Of a DNA stretch of 64,000 bases, positions 47,734-56,267 are shown one piece after another. A program made the position numbers and the translations under genes. The notes below the pieces were generated by a model. That model was not told the origin of the DNA. It saw only the letters and a program-made list of their open reading frames with translations, and searched no databases. Origin of the DNA: a virus; IMG/VR virus record IMGVR_UViG_3300020404_002650, positions 1 through 64,000 of that record, one strand, 5' to 3'. How positions within the stretch are numbered: the first letter of the stretch is position 1; every line of letters starts with the position of its first letter.

Positions 47734-48598
47734 GCCGTTCACGCAGGACGAATTAAAAGCAATGGACGTGATACATGATCCTGCTACTAGCCTATTTCAA
47801 GACCAAAATGATAAAAGTTATATTTTGCCAAACTTTATCAATGATGACGAATGTGATTTCCTTGCAAAGTTCTTTAATGATAATTTTGATAGGATAGGAT
47901 TAAACATTAACGATCACGTTTTGCATATCACTTATCCAATGGCTATCAAAGACATTGACGATATTGTGCGTCCAAAGATCTATGAGCACTTTGGCGACGA
48001 TGTGATATTTTATAGCGATGTGGCAGTTGATGATCCAATGAGTGTTGGGGACCAATTTTTTAAGAGTGTAAGGCCGTATGGTTTACACACTGACTCAGTG
48101 ACACACATAAATGGATACAGGCCATACAAAGACATCATCATCCCGATCGAGTTAGATAAAATTGTTAGCACTCAATACGTCACTTTCAACCAAAGATACA
48201 GAGGCAGGGCCACACACTTCATGAAAGGCAGAGACATAGGAAGTTTTGCCAATTATGCAAATGTAATTAGGCACCAGGACTACAAAGACTATGGGGTAGA
48301 AAACGTAGAGCATAATACAAGGGACATGGAAATACTAGGAAAAATTATGCCCAAACATATTCCCATGTCAATATACGAAGGACTATCAATTGAAAATATA
48401 TTTGAATGGAAGCCAAAAAATGCTATTGTACATGATGCAAGTGTCTTACATGCACCCACTGATTTCAGGGAACATGGCGCAAAATACAAGACAGGACTTA
48501 CACTGCACCTTATGAAGGCAGATGCCACATACAATAACAGATTAGAAGGATATTACACTCCGTTTAGCCGGTACACAAAGCCTTTAATCGAAGCATAA
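47714..48598 (+). CDS. 2OG-Fe(II) oxygenase-like protein, last of the run
   Basis: 294 aa. FFKSVRPYGLHTDSVTHING supplies His125 and Asp127; DIIIPIELDKIVSTQYVTFN follows; NAIVHDASVLHAPTDFREHG supplies His246; YKTGLTLHLM gives Lys/Thr at the usual Arg position. Residues 36-60 (YILPNFINDDECDFLAKFFN) resemble the helical start of prolyl-hydroxylase-like enzymes. The stop is followed after 10 bases by the second fibre gene. Confidence 0.7.
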   Translation: MKFKTDRPFTQDELKAMDVIHDPATSLFQDQNDKSYILPNFINDDECDFLAKFFNDNFDRIGLNINDHVLHITYPMAIKDIDDIVRPKIYEHFGDDVIFYSDVAVDDPMSVGDQFFKSVRPYGLHTDSVTHINGYRPYKDIIIPIELDKIVSTQYVTFNQRYRGRATHFMKGRDIGSFANYANVIRHQDYKDYGVENVEHNTRDMEILGKIMPKHIPMSIYEGLSIENIFEWKPKNAIVHDASVLHAPTDFREHGAKYKTGLTLHLMKADATYNNRLEGYYTPFSRYTKPLIEA

Positions 48599-48608
48599 AT
48601 ATGGTATA

Positions 48609-50231
48609 ATGGCGTATAAAATAAACAACACATTCGGCACCCTTCTGGTAACACTTGCTGACGGCACCATTGACACGGCCAAAACCGATATTACACTAAT
48701 CGGAAAAGGCTATGCAGGGTTCGGAGAAAGACTGAATGAAAACTTCGTAAAATTATTAGAGAATTTCAACAACACAACAGCACCTGCAAACAAGCAACAA
48801 GGCCAGTTATGGTTTGATAAAACCAACAAACAACTGAATGTTTACACAGGAGATAAATTCAAACCGGTAGGATCTACAACCAATTCTGCTACATCTCCCA
48901 CAAACGCTGTATTAGGTGACCTATGGTTCGATACTGCAAACAGCCAAATGTATGTGTATGATGGAACGGCATTCACACTTATAGGTCCAACAACGGTTAC
49001 AGGTTCTGGAGTTACACAGGTTGTCACAGAAGTTGTTCAAGACAACACAGGTGTAAACAGAAGTATTTTAAAATTAGTCACAAATGACACAGTAGTAGGA
49101 ATAATCTCAAACCTAGCATTTACGCCTAGTGGATCTGAAACAAATGCAGTGGCACTGACTGCCGCTGGATTCTCTTCAGTTGCACAAGGACTGCAACTTT
49201 CAACATCAGTTTCAAACAATAAATTTAGAGGCACTGCAACAGACTCAGATGCACTTGGAGGCATTGCAGTAGCAAATTTCTTAAGGTCTGATCAAAACGA
49301 CAGTACCACAGGACATTTAGAGATTCTTAATGACAACGGACTTAGAATTGGTGCTGGATCAGACATACAGATGACAATGTCTGGTGATAACTTCACCATT
49401 GCCAATGTTACAGAAAACGGTGATATTGCATTCACAGTAAATGATGGAGGCAGTACCAAGTCTGTAATCACTATGCATGGTGATTCAGGAGATGTAAGAA
49501 TTCATGGAAACTTGACTATCGATGGAGATACAGTAACTTCCAATACATCTACACTTACGGTAGAGGACAACATCATAGAATTAAACAGAAATGTATCATC
49601 CAATTCTGGAATGCCAAACCACACAGGACTGAAAGTCAACAGAGGCTCTGTATCAACAGCAACTGAACAAAATTTGTACTGGGTATGGGACGAAACGTTT
49701 GCAGATGACGGAACTACAATACATGGAAATGCGGGAGGAGCCTGGACAGCATTTAAGGCTTCAGAGACAGACACAGAACTAGAAGCACCCACACTGGTGG
49801 ACATTCGAGCAAATGTTGTACATGCGACATCGACATCGGCACAGTACGCTGACTTGGCGGAAAGGTATGCAACGGATGTTGCCCTGGAAGTTGGTGATGT
49901 TGTTGTGCTTGGTGGATCGCAGGAAATAACAAAATGCAACGACGAAATGAGCACCGCGGTGTTTGGTGTTGTATCCAAATCCCCGGCATTCTTAATGAAT
50001 GCAGAAGCGGGTGATGATGTCACACACCCAATGATAGCACTCAAAGGGCGTGTTTTGGTGAAAATCAAAGGTACGGCAAATCCAGGTGATCGCATTGTGA
50101 GTGCAGGTAATGGAGAGGCCAAAGTGGCTGATCTGGGTGACTGTACCGCTTTTAACGTGCTGGGCCGAGTTATCAAGCATAAATATTCACAAGAAACAGC
50201 ACTTACAGAGTGCGTGATAGGAGTCAAATAA
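48609..50231 (+). CDS. Tail fibre-like protein, second paralogue, with C-terminal processing-type domain
   Basis: 540 aa. Modules GKGYAGFGERLNENFVKLLE, GQLWFDKTNKQLNVYTG, GDLWFDTANSQMYVYDG and TATDSDALGGIAVANFLRSD match those in 37089-38306 in the same order. The middle adds GDVRIHGNLTIDGDTVTSNT and VEDNIIELNRNVSSNSGMPN. The C-terminal ~130 residues (SAQYADLAERYATDVALEVG, DVVVLGGSQ, VFGVVSKSPAFLMN, MIALKGRVLVKIKG) match the fibre C-terminal domain common in marine myoviruses and resemble peptidase-type intramolecular chaperone domains (AE.Y......GDVV..G). The first paralogue lacks this domain. Confidence 0.75.
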   Translation: MAYKINNTFGTLLVTLADGTIDTAKTDITLIGKGYAGFGERLNENFVKLLENFNNTTAPANKQQGQLWFDKTNKQLNVYTGDKFKPVGSTTNSATSPTNAVLGDLWFDTANSQMYVYDGTAFTLIGPTTVTGSGVTQVVTEVVQDNTGVNRSILKLVTNDTVVGIISNLAFTPSGSETNAVALTAAGFSSVAQGLQLSTSVSNNKFRGTATDSDALGGIAVANFLRSDQNDSTTGHLEILNDNGLRIGAGSDIQMTMSGDNFTIANVTENGDIAFTVNDGGSTKSVITMHGDSGDVRIHGNLTIDGDTVTSNTSTLTVEDNIIELNRNVSSNSGMPNHTGLKVNRGSVSTATEQNLYWVWDETFADDGTTIHGNAGGAWTAFKASETDTELEAPTLVDIRANVVHATSTSAQYADLAERYATDVALEVGDVVVLGGSQEITKCNDEMSTAVFGVVSKSPAFLMNAEAGDDVTHPMIALKGRVLVKIKGTANPGDRIVSAGNGEAKVADLGDCTAFNVLGRVIKHKYSQETALTECVIGVK

Positions 50232-50232
50232 A

Positions 50233-51207
50233 ATGGCATATGCATCAGGAGATACAATTACTGCGGCGCAGTATAATATCTTTGTAAACAATTCAACTAG
50301 TCCTTTTGGATACAACCACTTCGCAGGCACAGGAGCATCACAGTATGGCCTAGGCCAAACACACATAGAACAAGTGTCAGCAAGTGCTGGTAACATTACA
50401 GCGGCACAGTTCAACACATTATTCACAGGCATGACAAACATTGCCAATCATACAAACGACTCAATCACTTCAGCGGCAGAGGTATCCGCAGGAACGAATA
50501 TATCAGCAAGAGCCAATCTAGAGGCCAACCTGGCAACACTGGCGGCATCGGTCGCTGGCGGATGTGTCAATGCAACAGCAGTTTCAGAGTCATCAGAATT
50601 ACAAAGTTCACAGTCTAGCACAAGATGGACAGGCTCGCACACAGTTGAACACTCAATCACTTTTTCCAACAACAACGATCTAAGGCACTTCTTCAACGCA
50701 GGTGGCAAGATGAGGATGAAGTTTACAAGGACAGGAAATGGTGGAGGTTCTGCCACATCCAAAGACAGTTCAATGGATGAATTGATCACAGCAATCGGAA
50801 ACTTTGACCTAGGTTCAAATGTTTCAACAAGATCAGGGTCTGGTGAAACACTTACAACTGACGGTCTAGCAAACGGTACGCAAGACCTAGACAGTTCATA
50901 TACAGTTTTAATAAGTTTAACACAGGCTTCAGGCACATACACTTCAATGAATGTGAAGGTTGAGGCTAAACTCAACAACACTGACATCACAGACGCAACA
51001 GTTGTAACAATGAAGACAACACTGACTGATGCAGACTCAGGTGACAGTGAATTTACCAATGGTAACACATCTGGTGTTGACCAATACGCAAACTTCATCG
51101 GACAAACTGACATTGCTTTACACACAGTGAACCCAACGACAGCACAGGGTTTGGCAAGTGTGGCGGCAATCGCAAGTAGCGCCGAAGTCAGCAACAACAC
51201 AGCCTAA
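50233..51207 (+). CDS. Virion structural or fibre protein, unknown
   Basis: 324 aa, starting 1 base after the fibre stop. MAYASGDTITAAQYNIFVNN and SASAGNITAAQFNTLFTGMT are internal repeats of one pattern. The rest is Ser/Thr/Asn/Ala-rich beta sequence, with HTVEHSITFSNNNDLRHFFN, then AGGKMRMKFTRTG. The phrase F.N...LR.FFNAGG is frequent in marine phage structural proteins. Probably a fibre-associated or adhesin-like virion protein. A 250-aa frame on the opposite strand is a shadow caused by ACA/TGT codon composition. Confidence 0.6.
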   Translation: MAYASGDTITAAQYNIFVNNSTSPFGYNHFAGTGASQYGLGQTHIEQVSASAGNITAAQFNTLFTGMTNIANHTNDSITSAAEVSAGTNISARANLEANLATLAASVAGGCVNATAVSESSELQSSQSSTRWTGSHTVEHSITFSNNNDLRHFFNAGGKMRMKFTRTGNGGGSATSKDSSMDELITAIGNFDLGSNVSTRSGSGETLTTDGLANGTQDLDSSYTVLISLTQASGTYTSMNVKVEAKLNNTDITDATVVTMKTTLTDADSGDSEFTNGNTSGVDQYANFIGQTDIALHTVNPTTAQGLASVAAIASSAEVSNNTA

Positions 51208-51264
51208 TAATAATAACTATTCGCACTGCCAAATTTCTATCTGCTGTCTGGCGGCACAAATAAT

Positions 51265-51282
51265 TAACTGTATTAACAGTTA
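51265..51282 (+). promoter_or_regulatory. Perfect hairpin overlapping a start codon
   Basis: TAACTGT-ATTA-ACAGTTA, a perfect 7-bp inverted repeat whose last base is the A of the ATG at 51282. It could hide the start site, bind a regulator, or be a weak terminator after the structural block; no T run follows. Confidence 0.35.
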
Positions 51283-51602
51283 TGGATATTGGCAATATCA
51301 AAAAACAGGCAGACCTAAACTTCAAGGCATCACAGGCCAAGAAGAATGCATTGGAACGAATGCACTCTCGGCAACTAATGGCCTACAATGAAAGATTGCT
51401 CAAGGCCGATGCACAAACAATAAATCTGGTAAACAACCTAAAAGACAAGCACGATTGTTTCATGATCATGGACGTGAACGACAATCCATGTGAAGTGAAA
51501 GATCCTGACGATTTATTGTTCAAGTTGATTGAGAGAAATCAAGAGTCGCTAAACACCTACAAAGAAATACATGAGGATATCGCCAACAGAAAGTTTAAAT
51601 GA
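51282..51602 (+). CDS. Small helical protein, unknown
   Basis: 106 aa, no signal peptide or membrane segment. DIGNIKKQADLNFKASQAKK, then NALERMHSRQLMAYNERLL, is a long charged helix; CFMIMDVNDNPCEVKDPDDL looks like a short beta hairpin; ERNQESLNTYKEIHEDIANR is a second helix. No obvious ribosome binding site: the hairpin at 51265-51282 occupies that position. It overlaps the glycosyltransferase-like gene by 4 bases (ATGA), linking it to the second cargo block. Not recognised. Confidence 0.55.
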   Translation: MDIGNIKKQADLNFKASQAKKNALERMHSRQLMAYNERLLKADAQTINLVNNLKDKHDCFMIMDVNDNPCEVKDPDDLLFKLIERNQESLNTYKEIHEDIANRKFK

Positions 51603-52351
51603 ACGCTGGCGTATTAATATATTGTTTTGATACTCCGCAGGTCAAATATCATAAATTGGCCGAAAGGTGTGTGCAACAAATCAAAACAAAACTTAAACTT
51701 CCTATTACTATAATCACTGACATCGATACTTTCAAAAAATTCAGTCCCATGGGAATGATTAATTACAAGATTGTTGAGCCAAGCACAACAAATACAAGAG
51801 CATACCGCGGCAACAACATTGCGTGGTACAACAAAGAACGTGTTTTGGCCTTCGAACACTCACCTTATGATAAAACAATCCTGATGGATTGTGACTATTT
51901 TGTTTTTAGTGACAAACTTTTAGAACTGTTGAACACACAGTTCGATGTATTGTTGCACGATAAAGTTAGCGACATGACAGGCCTCGATAGCATAAGTGGG
52001 GATCAAGAAAGCACTTTGCCTTTGGTCTGGGCAACCGTAACATTGTTTGCTAAAACGGAACAGGCAAAAAAAGTTTTTGAACTTATTAAACATATACAAA
52101 AAAATTACGTGCATTACATGAATTTGTACAGAATAAAATACACAAACTATCGCAACGATTTTGCGTTTGCAATAGCCTTACATCAAATGGGAATAAATCA
52201 AAGGATACCTACTCCGATGAGCATGTTGTCAGATAATGCTTTGATAATAGAAAGCGACCAGCAAGGAGTGATGTTTAAACAAGGCGACACTGTGAACATT
52301 GTGAACCAACAAGACATACACATAATGGACAAGGAGTGGTGTAATGGATAG
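51599..52351 (+). CDS. Glycosyltransferase-like protein (DxD)
   Basis: 250 aa. MNAGVLIYCFDTPQVKYHKL begins a GT-A-like fold; PITIITDIDTFKKF is the next strand; YDKTILMDCDYFVFSDKLLE carries the DCD metal motif; PLVWATVTLFAKTEQAKKVF matches the later helix. C-terminal HIMDKEW completes the domain. Likely a cytoplasmic sugar transferase, of the same broad class as 39804-40379 and 52344-53129. ATGA coupling upstream, 8-base overlap downstream. Confidence 0.65.
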   Translation: MNAGVLIYCFDTPQVKYHKLAERCVQQIKTKLKLPITIITDIDTFKKFSPMGMINYKIVEPSTTNTRAYRGNNIAWYNKERVLAFEHSPYDKTILMDCDYFVFSDKLLELLNTQFDVLLHDKVSDMTGLDSISGDQESTLPLVWATVTLFAKTEQAKKVFELIKHIQKNYVHYMNLYRIKYTNYRNDFAFAIALHQMGINQRIPTPMSMLSDNALIIESDQQGVMFKQGDTVNIVNQQDIHIMDKEWCNG

Positions 52352-53129
52352 AGGATTTGTTTGGTTTGCTATCAATAACAGCACAACGGACTACGTTGAG
52401 ATCAGCAGAACACTGTCAAAGAGTATTAAGAAATACAACAAGCATAACAAAGTGTGCGTGATCACCGACAAGCCATTACAGGATCCTCTTTTTGATCATG
52501 TGGTTGTTCTTAAGCACGATGACAGCACAGGGCATGAATGGAAACTACACAACGAGCACAAGGTATTTCAACTTACGCCTTTTACTCACACTATAAAACT
52601 TGAGGCGGACATGGTGTTTACGCAAAACACCGATTGGTGGTGGTATTATCTCTGGCAACACGATCAAGTGTTTTCTTATAACTGCAGATCATACAAAGAT
52701 GATATTGTCACAGACAAGCATTACAGAAAACTTTTTGTCAGGAATGATCTACCAAATGTGTATAATGGATTGCACTATTTCCGTAGAAGCGTAGTTGCAA
52801 AAGAATTTTACGATATTTGCAGGACGATAACACAGAACTGGGAAGATATTAAAAAAGATGTTCTCATAAACTGCCACGACGATCAGCCAACTACCGATGT
52901 GGTTTATGCCCTCGCAAACAAATTGCAAGATCCGTTGCAATTGAAAAAAATAGATTACGAATGGTTCAAATTTATGCACAACAAACAATACATAAATGGT
53001 GTCGCATATGAAAATGACAACTATCTCAATCCTATTGCACTAGTCGACAGATTATACATAGGCGCACACAGGCAGAACCGTATTGTCCACTACCACAACA
53101 AAAAATTAAGGAAAATTTTAGATGTCTGA
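52344..53129 (+). CDS. Glycosyltransferase-like protein
   Basis: 261 aa. GFVWFAINNSTTDYVEISRT, then NKVCVITDKPLQDPLFDHVV, resembles the donor-binding region. FTHTIKLEADMVFTQNTDWW has EAD in the DxD position. YNGLHYFRRSVVAKEFYDIC and NCHDDQPTTDVVYALANKLQ match the acceptor-side part of this family, which is common in marine phages. A C-terminal HYHNKKLRK gives the final metal-binding-like His. Overlaps both neighbours by 8 bases. Confidence 0.65.
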   Translation: MDRGFVWFAINNSTTDYVEISRTLSKSIKKYNKHNKVCVITDKPLQDPLFDHVVVLKHDDSTGHEWKLHNEHKVFQLTPFTHTIKLEADMVFTQNTDWWWYYLWQHDQVFSYNCRSYKDDIVTDKHYRKLFVRNDLPNVYNGLHYFRRSVVAKEFYDICRTITQNWEDIKKDVLINCHDDQPTTDVVYALANKLQDPLQLKKIDYEWFKFMHNKQYINGVAYENDNYLNPIALVDRLYIGAHRQNRIVHYHNKKLRKILDV

Positions 53130-53433
53130 TATATTTGCAAGTTGGAGAAACTACAAGCCACCGGTCAAAAAGCATTTCGTCACTATAGATGGCAAAAAGA
53201 TACAAGTGAATCTTGAAAAGAAATTAGAAATAATGCGGCATGGTGAGGAGAAGTACATGATCAAGCCTGCAAAGTTTGGACCCGAGATCAAGTTACGTCC
53301 CAGGCAAAAAACCAAACGTGTCTTTACTACACTTGCTAACAAAAAAAACGGAATGAACTTTTTAGACAACGATCCGTGTTGGGTCGAAGGCACCACAGAG
53401 GAAGGATACGAATGGCAGATAGAGTCAGAATAA
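53122..53433 (+). CDS. Small basic protein, unknown
   Basis: 103 aa, very Lys-rich at residues 12-80 (YKPPVKKHFVTIDGKKIQVN; IKPAKFGPEIKLRPRQKTKR), then NDPCWVEGTTEEGYEW. No known domain, no membrane segment. It lies between two glycosyltransferase-like genes, overlapping them by 8 and 22 bases. A nucleic-acid or virion-binding role is conceivable from charge only. Confidence 0.5.
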   Translation: MSDIFASWRNYKPPVKKHFVTIDGKKIQVNLEKKLEIMRHGEEKYMIKPAKFGPEIKLRPRQKTKRVFTTLANKKNGMNFLDNDPCWVEGTTEEGYEWQIESE

Positions 53434-54311
53434 GCGATTTGGATTTTGTTTATATCTCTTTCAAAGAGCCAAACAAAGAACAGAACTGGATCGACCTTAA
53501 GAACAAAGTGCCATGGGCAAAACGTGTGGATGGTGTTGTTGGGTTCGACAACGCCCACAAGGCCGCGGCGGACAAAGCGGAAACTGATTTTTTCATTAGT
53601 GTGGACGGTGACAACATAATCGACGAAAGTTTTTTATTGCAAACACTTGACTGGTCAAAAACCAACAAAGATGCAGTACACAGATGGCGGGCAAGGAACA
53701 ACATCAATGGCCTTGTGTATGGCAATGGCGGTTTGGTGGGGTGGAACAAAAAGACGTGCATGGAAATGAAGACCCATGAGAACGCTGACGCAGATGAAAA
53801 CCAAATAGATTTCTGTTGGGGTGTGCCACACGAAAACCTGCACAACTGCTACTCCGAGACAGTGATAAACGCCACGCCACAGCAGGCTTTTGTGGCCGGA
53901 TACAGGGAAGGCGTAAAGATGAGCACGGACAAAGGCAAGCCTATCACTGCCAAAAACTACTCTCGAACAATATGGAGGAACAATCTCAACATACTCAGTA
54001 CCTGGTGCACGATCGGTGCAGATGTGGAGAATGGCAAGTATGCAATGTTGGGAGCGAGGATGGGGTGCTTCTATACGGTGCTGGAACCAAACAACGAATT
54101 TTTTAAGATAAGGGACCTCGATGAAATGCAGAACTATTTCAACGAGATAGACAAGGATAACATTGACGAACAACTACATGCATTTGGCAATAGCCTGCGA
54201 CAGCAATTGGACATACCAATTGCAGATTACAGCGAAGAGGACAGCAGGTTCTATAGATTCATCATGCCAAGGCATATCAACAAGGGAGTGCAAGATCGTG
54301 AGTACCAGTGA
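53412..54311 (+). CDS. GT2-like glycosyltransferase family protein
   Basis: 299 aa from the ATG at 53412 (GAAGGA upstream); a start at 53376 would lie deep in the previous gene. LDFVYISFKEPNKEQNWIDL and AKRVDGVVGFDNAHKAAADK resemble the GT2 N-terminus. ETDFFISVDGDNIIDESFLL holds the DGD metal motif. NGLVYGNGGLVGWNKKTCME fits the acceptor loop. The C-terminal third is helical. Together with the three other sugar-transferase-like genes it may build or decorate a glycan. The next gene starts inside its last 14 bases. Confidence 0.65.
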   Translation: MADRVRISDLDFVYISFKEPNKEQNWIDLKNKVPWAKRVDGVVGFDNAHKAAADKAETDFFISVDGDNIIDESFLLQTLDWSKTNKDAVHRWRARNNINGLVYGNGGLVGWNKKTCMEMKTHENADADENQIDFCWGVPHENLHNCYSETVINATPQQAFVAGYREGVKMSTDKGKPITAKNYSRTIWRNNLNILSTWCTIGADVENGKYAMLGARMGCFYTVLEPNNEFFKIRDLDEMQNYFNEIDKDNIDEQLHAFGNSLRQQLDIPIADYSEEDSRFYRFIMPRHINKGVQDREYQ

Positions 54312-55668
54312 TTACAAAGCAGACGCACTGAAGGCCAAGGATAAATTAAAGCAAATTTCTCCCACGATGTGTCTGGCAAAATGGAACCAGACGTCACTGC
54401 ATCTGCCAACAGGCATGACCAACTCCTGTTATCATCCACCACTGCACAACATTGACGCAAGGCAACTGGAGAGGAATCCGGCCGCACTGCACAACACAGT
54501 GGAAAAACTGGAACAAAGATTTCAAATGCTACAAGGCGAACGTCCCAAAGGATGTTCATACTGCTGGAAACTGGAGGACACCGGTGAGATGTCGGACAGG
54601 CACTACAGGTCCGGGGAGCCATGGGCCATGCAGGACTTCGAGCAGATCAAACAGAATCCAATGACAACAAGTTGGACACCGAGGTATGTGGAGGTAAACT
54701 TTAACAACGCTTGTAACTTCAAGTGTAGTTACTGTTCTCCGCAATTCTCAACAACGTGGGGCAAGGAGGTGGAACGTTATGGCCAATATCCGACCACCCC
54801 TCCCCACAATGCACCAGAGCACTTTCAGGGCAGGAGACGTCCGATACCGAACAGGGAGGAAAACCCCTATGTGACAGCGTTCTGGAAATGGTGGCCCACA
54901 TTGTACAAGAATCTTAAACACTTCCGCATGACCGGAGGCGAACCCATGATGGACAAAAACACCTACAAGGTGTTCCAATACATAATAGATCATCCAAAAG
55001 CGGACCTACACCTTAACGTCACAAGCAACATGTGTCCACCGGACAAGAAGTTAAAAGAGAAGTATTTCAACATGGCACAGACGATTTGTATGCAGGAGAA
55101 AGTGGAACACATGATGCAGTTTGTTAGCGTTGATGCATTTGGTAAACGTGCAGAATACATACGTGACGGCCTGGATTTCAATTACATGATGGACAACGTC
55201 GAGGAATTCCTAGATAGAATACCTGTGCGTAATTCGATAACATTTATCTGCACATACAACAATCTCAGCATCACAAGTATGGATAAACTGCTGGAGAAGA
55301 TACTTGAACTGCGAACAAAGTACAGCAAGACCTATCAGCGTGTATGGTTCGATGTGCCACTGTTGCGGCAACCTGCTTGGCAACAGATCACACTTTTGCC
55401 CGAGTCCTATCAGAGCATACATGAGGCCAACATAGAATACATGAAAAATAATTCTGGCGAGGACAACGGGTTGCACATATTCAAGGATTTTGAAATTCAG
55501 AAGATGCAGAGGAATCTCGCATATTGGCGCGAAAACGCTGACGCAAGTACGCAAAATAAAAAAAACTTTTACGCTTTTTTTACTGAACACGATCGCAGAC
55601 GTACTACAAGATTTTTAAACACATTTCCAGAAATGGAAGATTTTTGGGCGGAGTGCAGTAATATATGA
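54298..55668 (+). CDS. Radical SAM protein with Cys-rich N-terminal region, type A
   Basis: 456 aa from a GTG at 54298, chosen because AAGGGAG lies ~10 bases upstream and a longer frame would sit in the previous gene. CNFKCSYC (Cys139, 143, 146) is the CxxxCxxC that binds the radical-generating 4Fe-4S cluster; FRMTGGEPMMD is the GGEP SAM motif. The N-terminus has Cys25, Cys44 and GCSYCW (Cys86, Cys89), a twitch/SPASM-like auxiliary cluster region placed before the core. Such proteins use a 5'-deoxyadenosyl radical to modify peptides, sugars or nucleic acids; the substrate is unknown. Most like 56248-57591. Confidence 0.8.
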   Translation: MSTSDYKADALKAKDKLKQISPTMCLAKWNQTSLHLPTGMTNSCYHPPLHNIDARQLERNPAALHNTVEKLEQRFQMLQGERPKGCSYCWKLEDTGEMSDRHYRSGEPWAMQDFEQIKQNPMTTSWTPRYVEVNFNNACNFKCSYCSPQFSTTWGKEVERYGQYPTTPPHNAPEHFQGRRRPIPNREENPYVTAFWKWWPTLYKNLKHFRMTGGEPMMDKNTYKVFQYIIDHPKADLHLNVTSNMCPPDKKLKEKYFNMAQTICMQEKVEHMMQFVSVDAFGKRAEYIRDGLDFNYMMDNVEEFLDRIPVRNSITFICTYNNLSITSMDKLLEKILELRTKYSKTYQRVWFDVPLLRQPAWQQITLLPESYQSIHEANIEYMKNNSGEDNGLHIFKDFEIQKMQRNLAYWRENADASTQNKKNFYAFFTEHDRRRTTRFLNTFPEMEDFWAECSNI

Positions 55669-56267
55669 AAAGTATAGGATTTTTTGGAGACAGTTTTTGT
55701 GCAAGTAATCAACCCGAGAGTTGGTGCAATATACTTCAGGAAAAACTAGGCGCCAATCGAATAAGGTGGTTCGGTGAGCCTGGGAGAAGCATATGGAGTG
55801 CAATGTTTAGATTCAATAGATTAATACAACAAGATAGGGTACCGGATATATCTATATTTTGCTGGACAGAGCCTTACAGATTGTACCATCCCAATTTAAT
55901 TTTGAGTGCAAATACACAACCATTGGAGGGAGTAGATCCAAAAGTATATGAGACCTTAGACAACTATTGGAAATATCTACACAACTACGATAAAGACGAA
56001 ATGGCATACGAATATGCCCTAAAGTATTACGATCAAAATGTGCTGTCAAAAGTTAAAAGTGAGATAGTACAGATGTGGAGTTTCCGCCCTTTTGAAACCG
56101 CTGACAAAGATGCAGGAATAAAATTATCCACAGGCACATTCATAGACGAAAGCATATTCGAATTTAGTGGGGGTAACGACAACTGGGGCAAAGGCACTAT
56201 CAACCATATGACAGTGGAACAGAATCAACAATGGGCAGAAAAGATTTATGGACGACTTACAATTTAA
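55665..56267 (+). CDS. SGNH/GDSL-like hydrolase
   Basis: 200 aa. MKSIGFFGDSFCASNQPESW has the block-I GDS with nucleophilic Ser (residue 10). WFGEPGRSIWSAMFRFN fits block II (Gly), and GKGTINHMTVEQNQQWAEKI gives the late His (block V, HMT in place of DxxH, with preceding N). The block-III GxND Asn is not obvious. SGNH enzymes remove or transfer acyl groups on sugars or peptides. It lies between two type A radical SAM genes, coupled by ATGA upstream and a 20-base overlap downstream. Confidence 0.6.
   Translation: MKSIGFFGDSFCASNQPESWCNILQEKLGANRIRWFGEPGRSIWSAMFRFNRLIQQDRVPDISIFCWTEPYRLYHPNLILSANTQPLEGVDPKVYETLDNYWKYLHNYDKDEMAYEYALKYYDQNVLSKVKSEIVQMWSFRPFETADKDAGIKLSTGTFIDESIFEFSGGNDNWGKGTINHMTVEQNQQWAEKIYGRLTI

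Noticed and set aside
48594-48601. CATAAATA before the second fibre gene
   Set aside because: One mismatch to TATAAATA and only 7 bases before the ATG, partly inside the previous stop codon; a start there would leave almost no leader.
49502-51200. Two ~250-aa minus-strand frames opposite 48609-50231 and 50233-51207
   Set aside because: Same composition effect in Ser/Thr-rich structural genes; Ser/Val/Pro-rich without structure.
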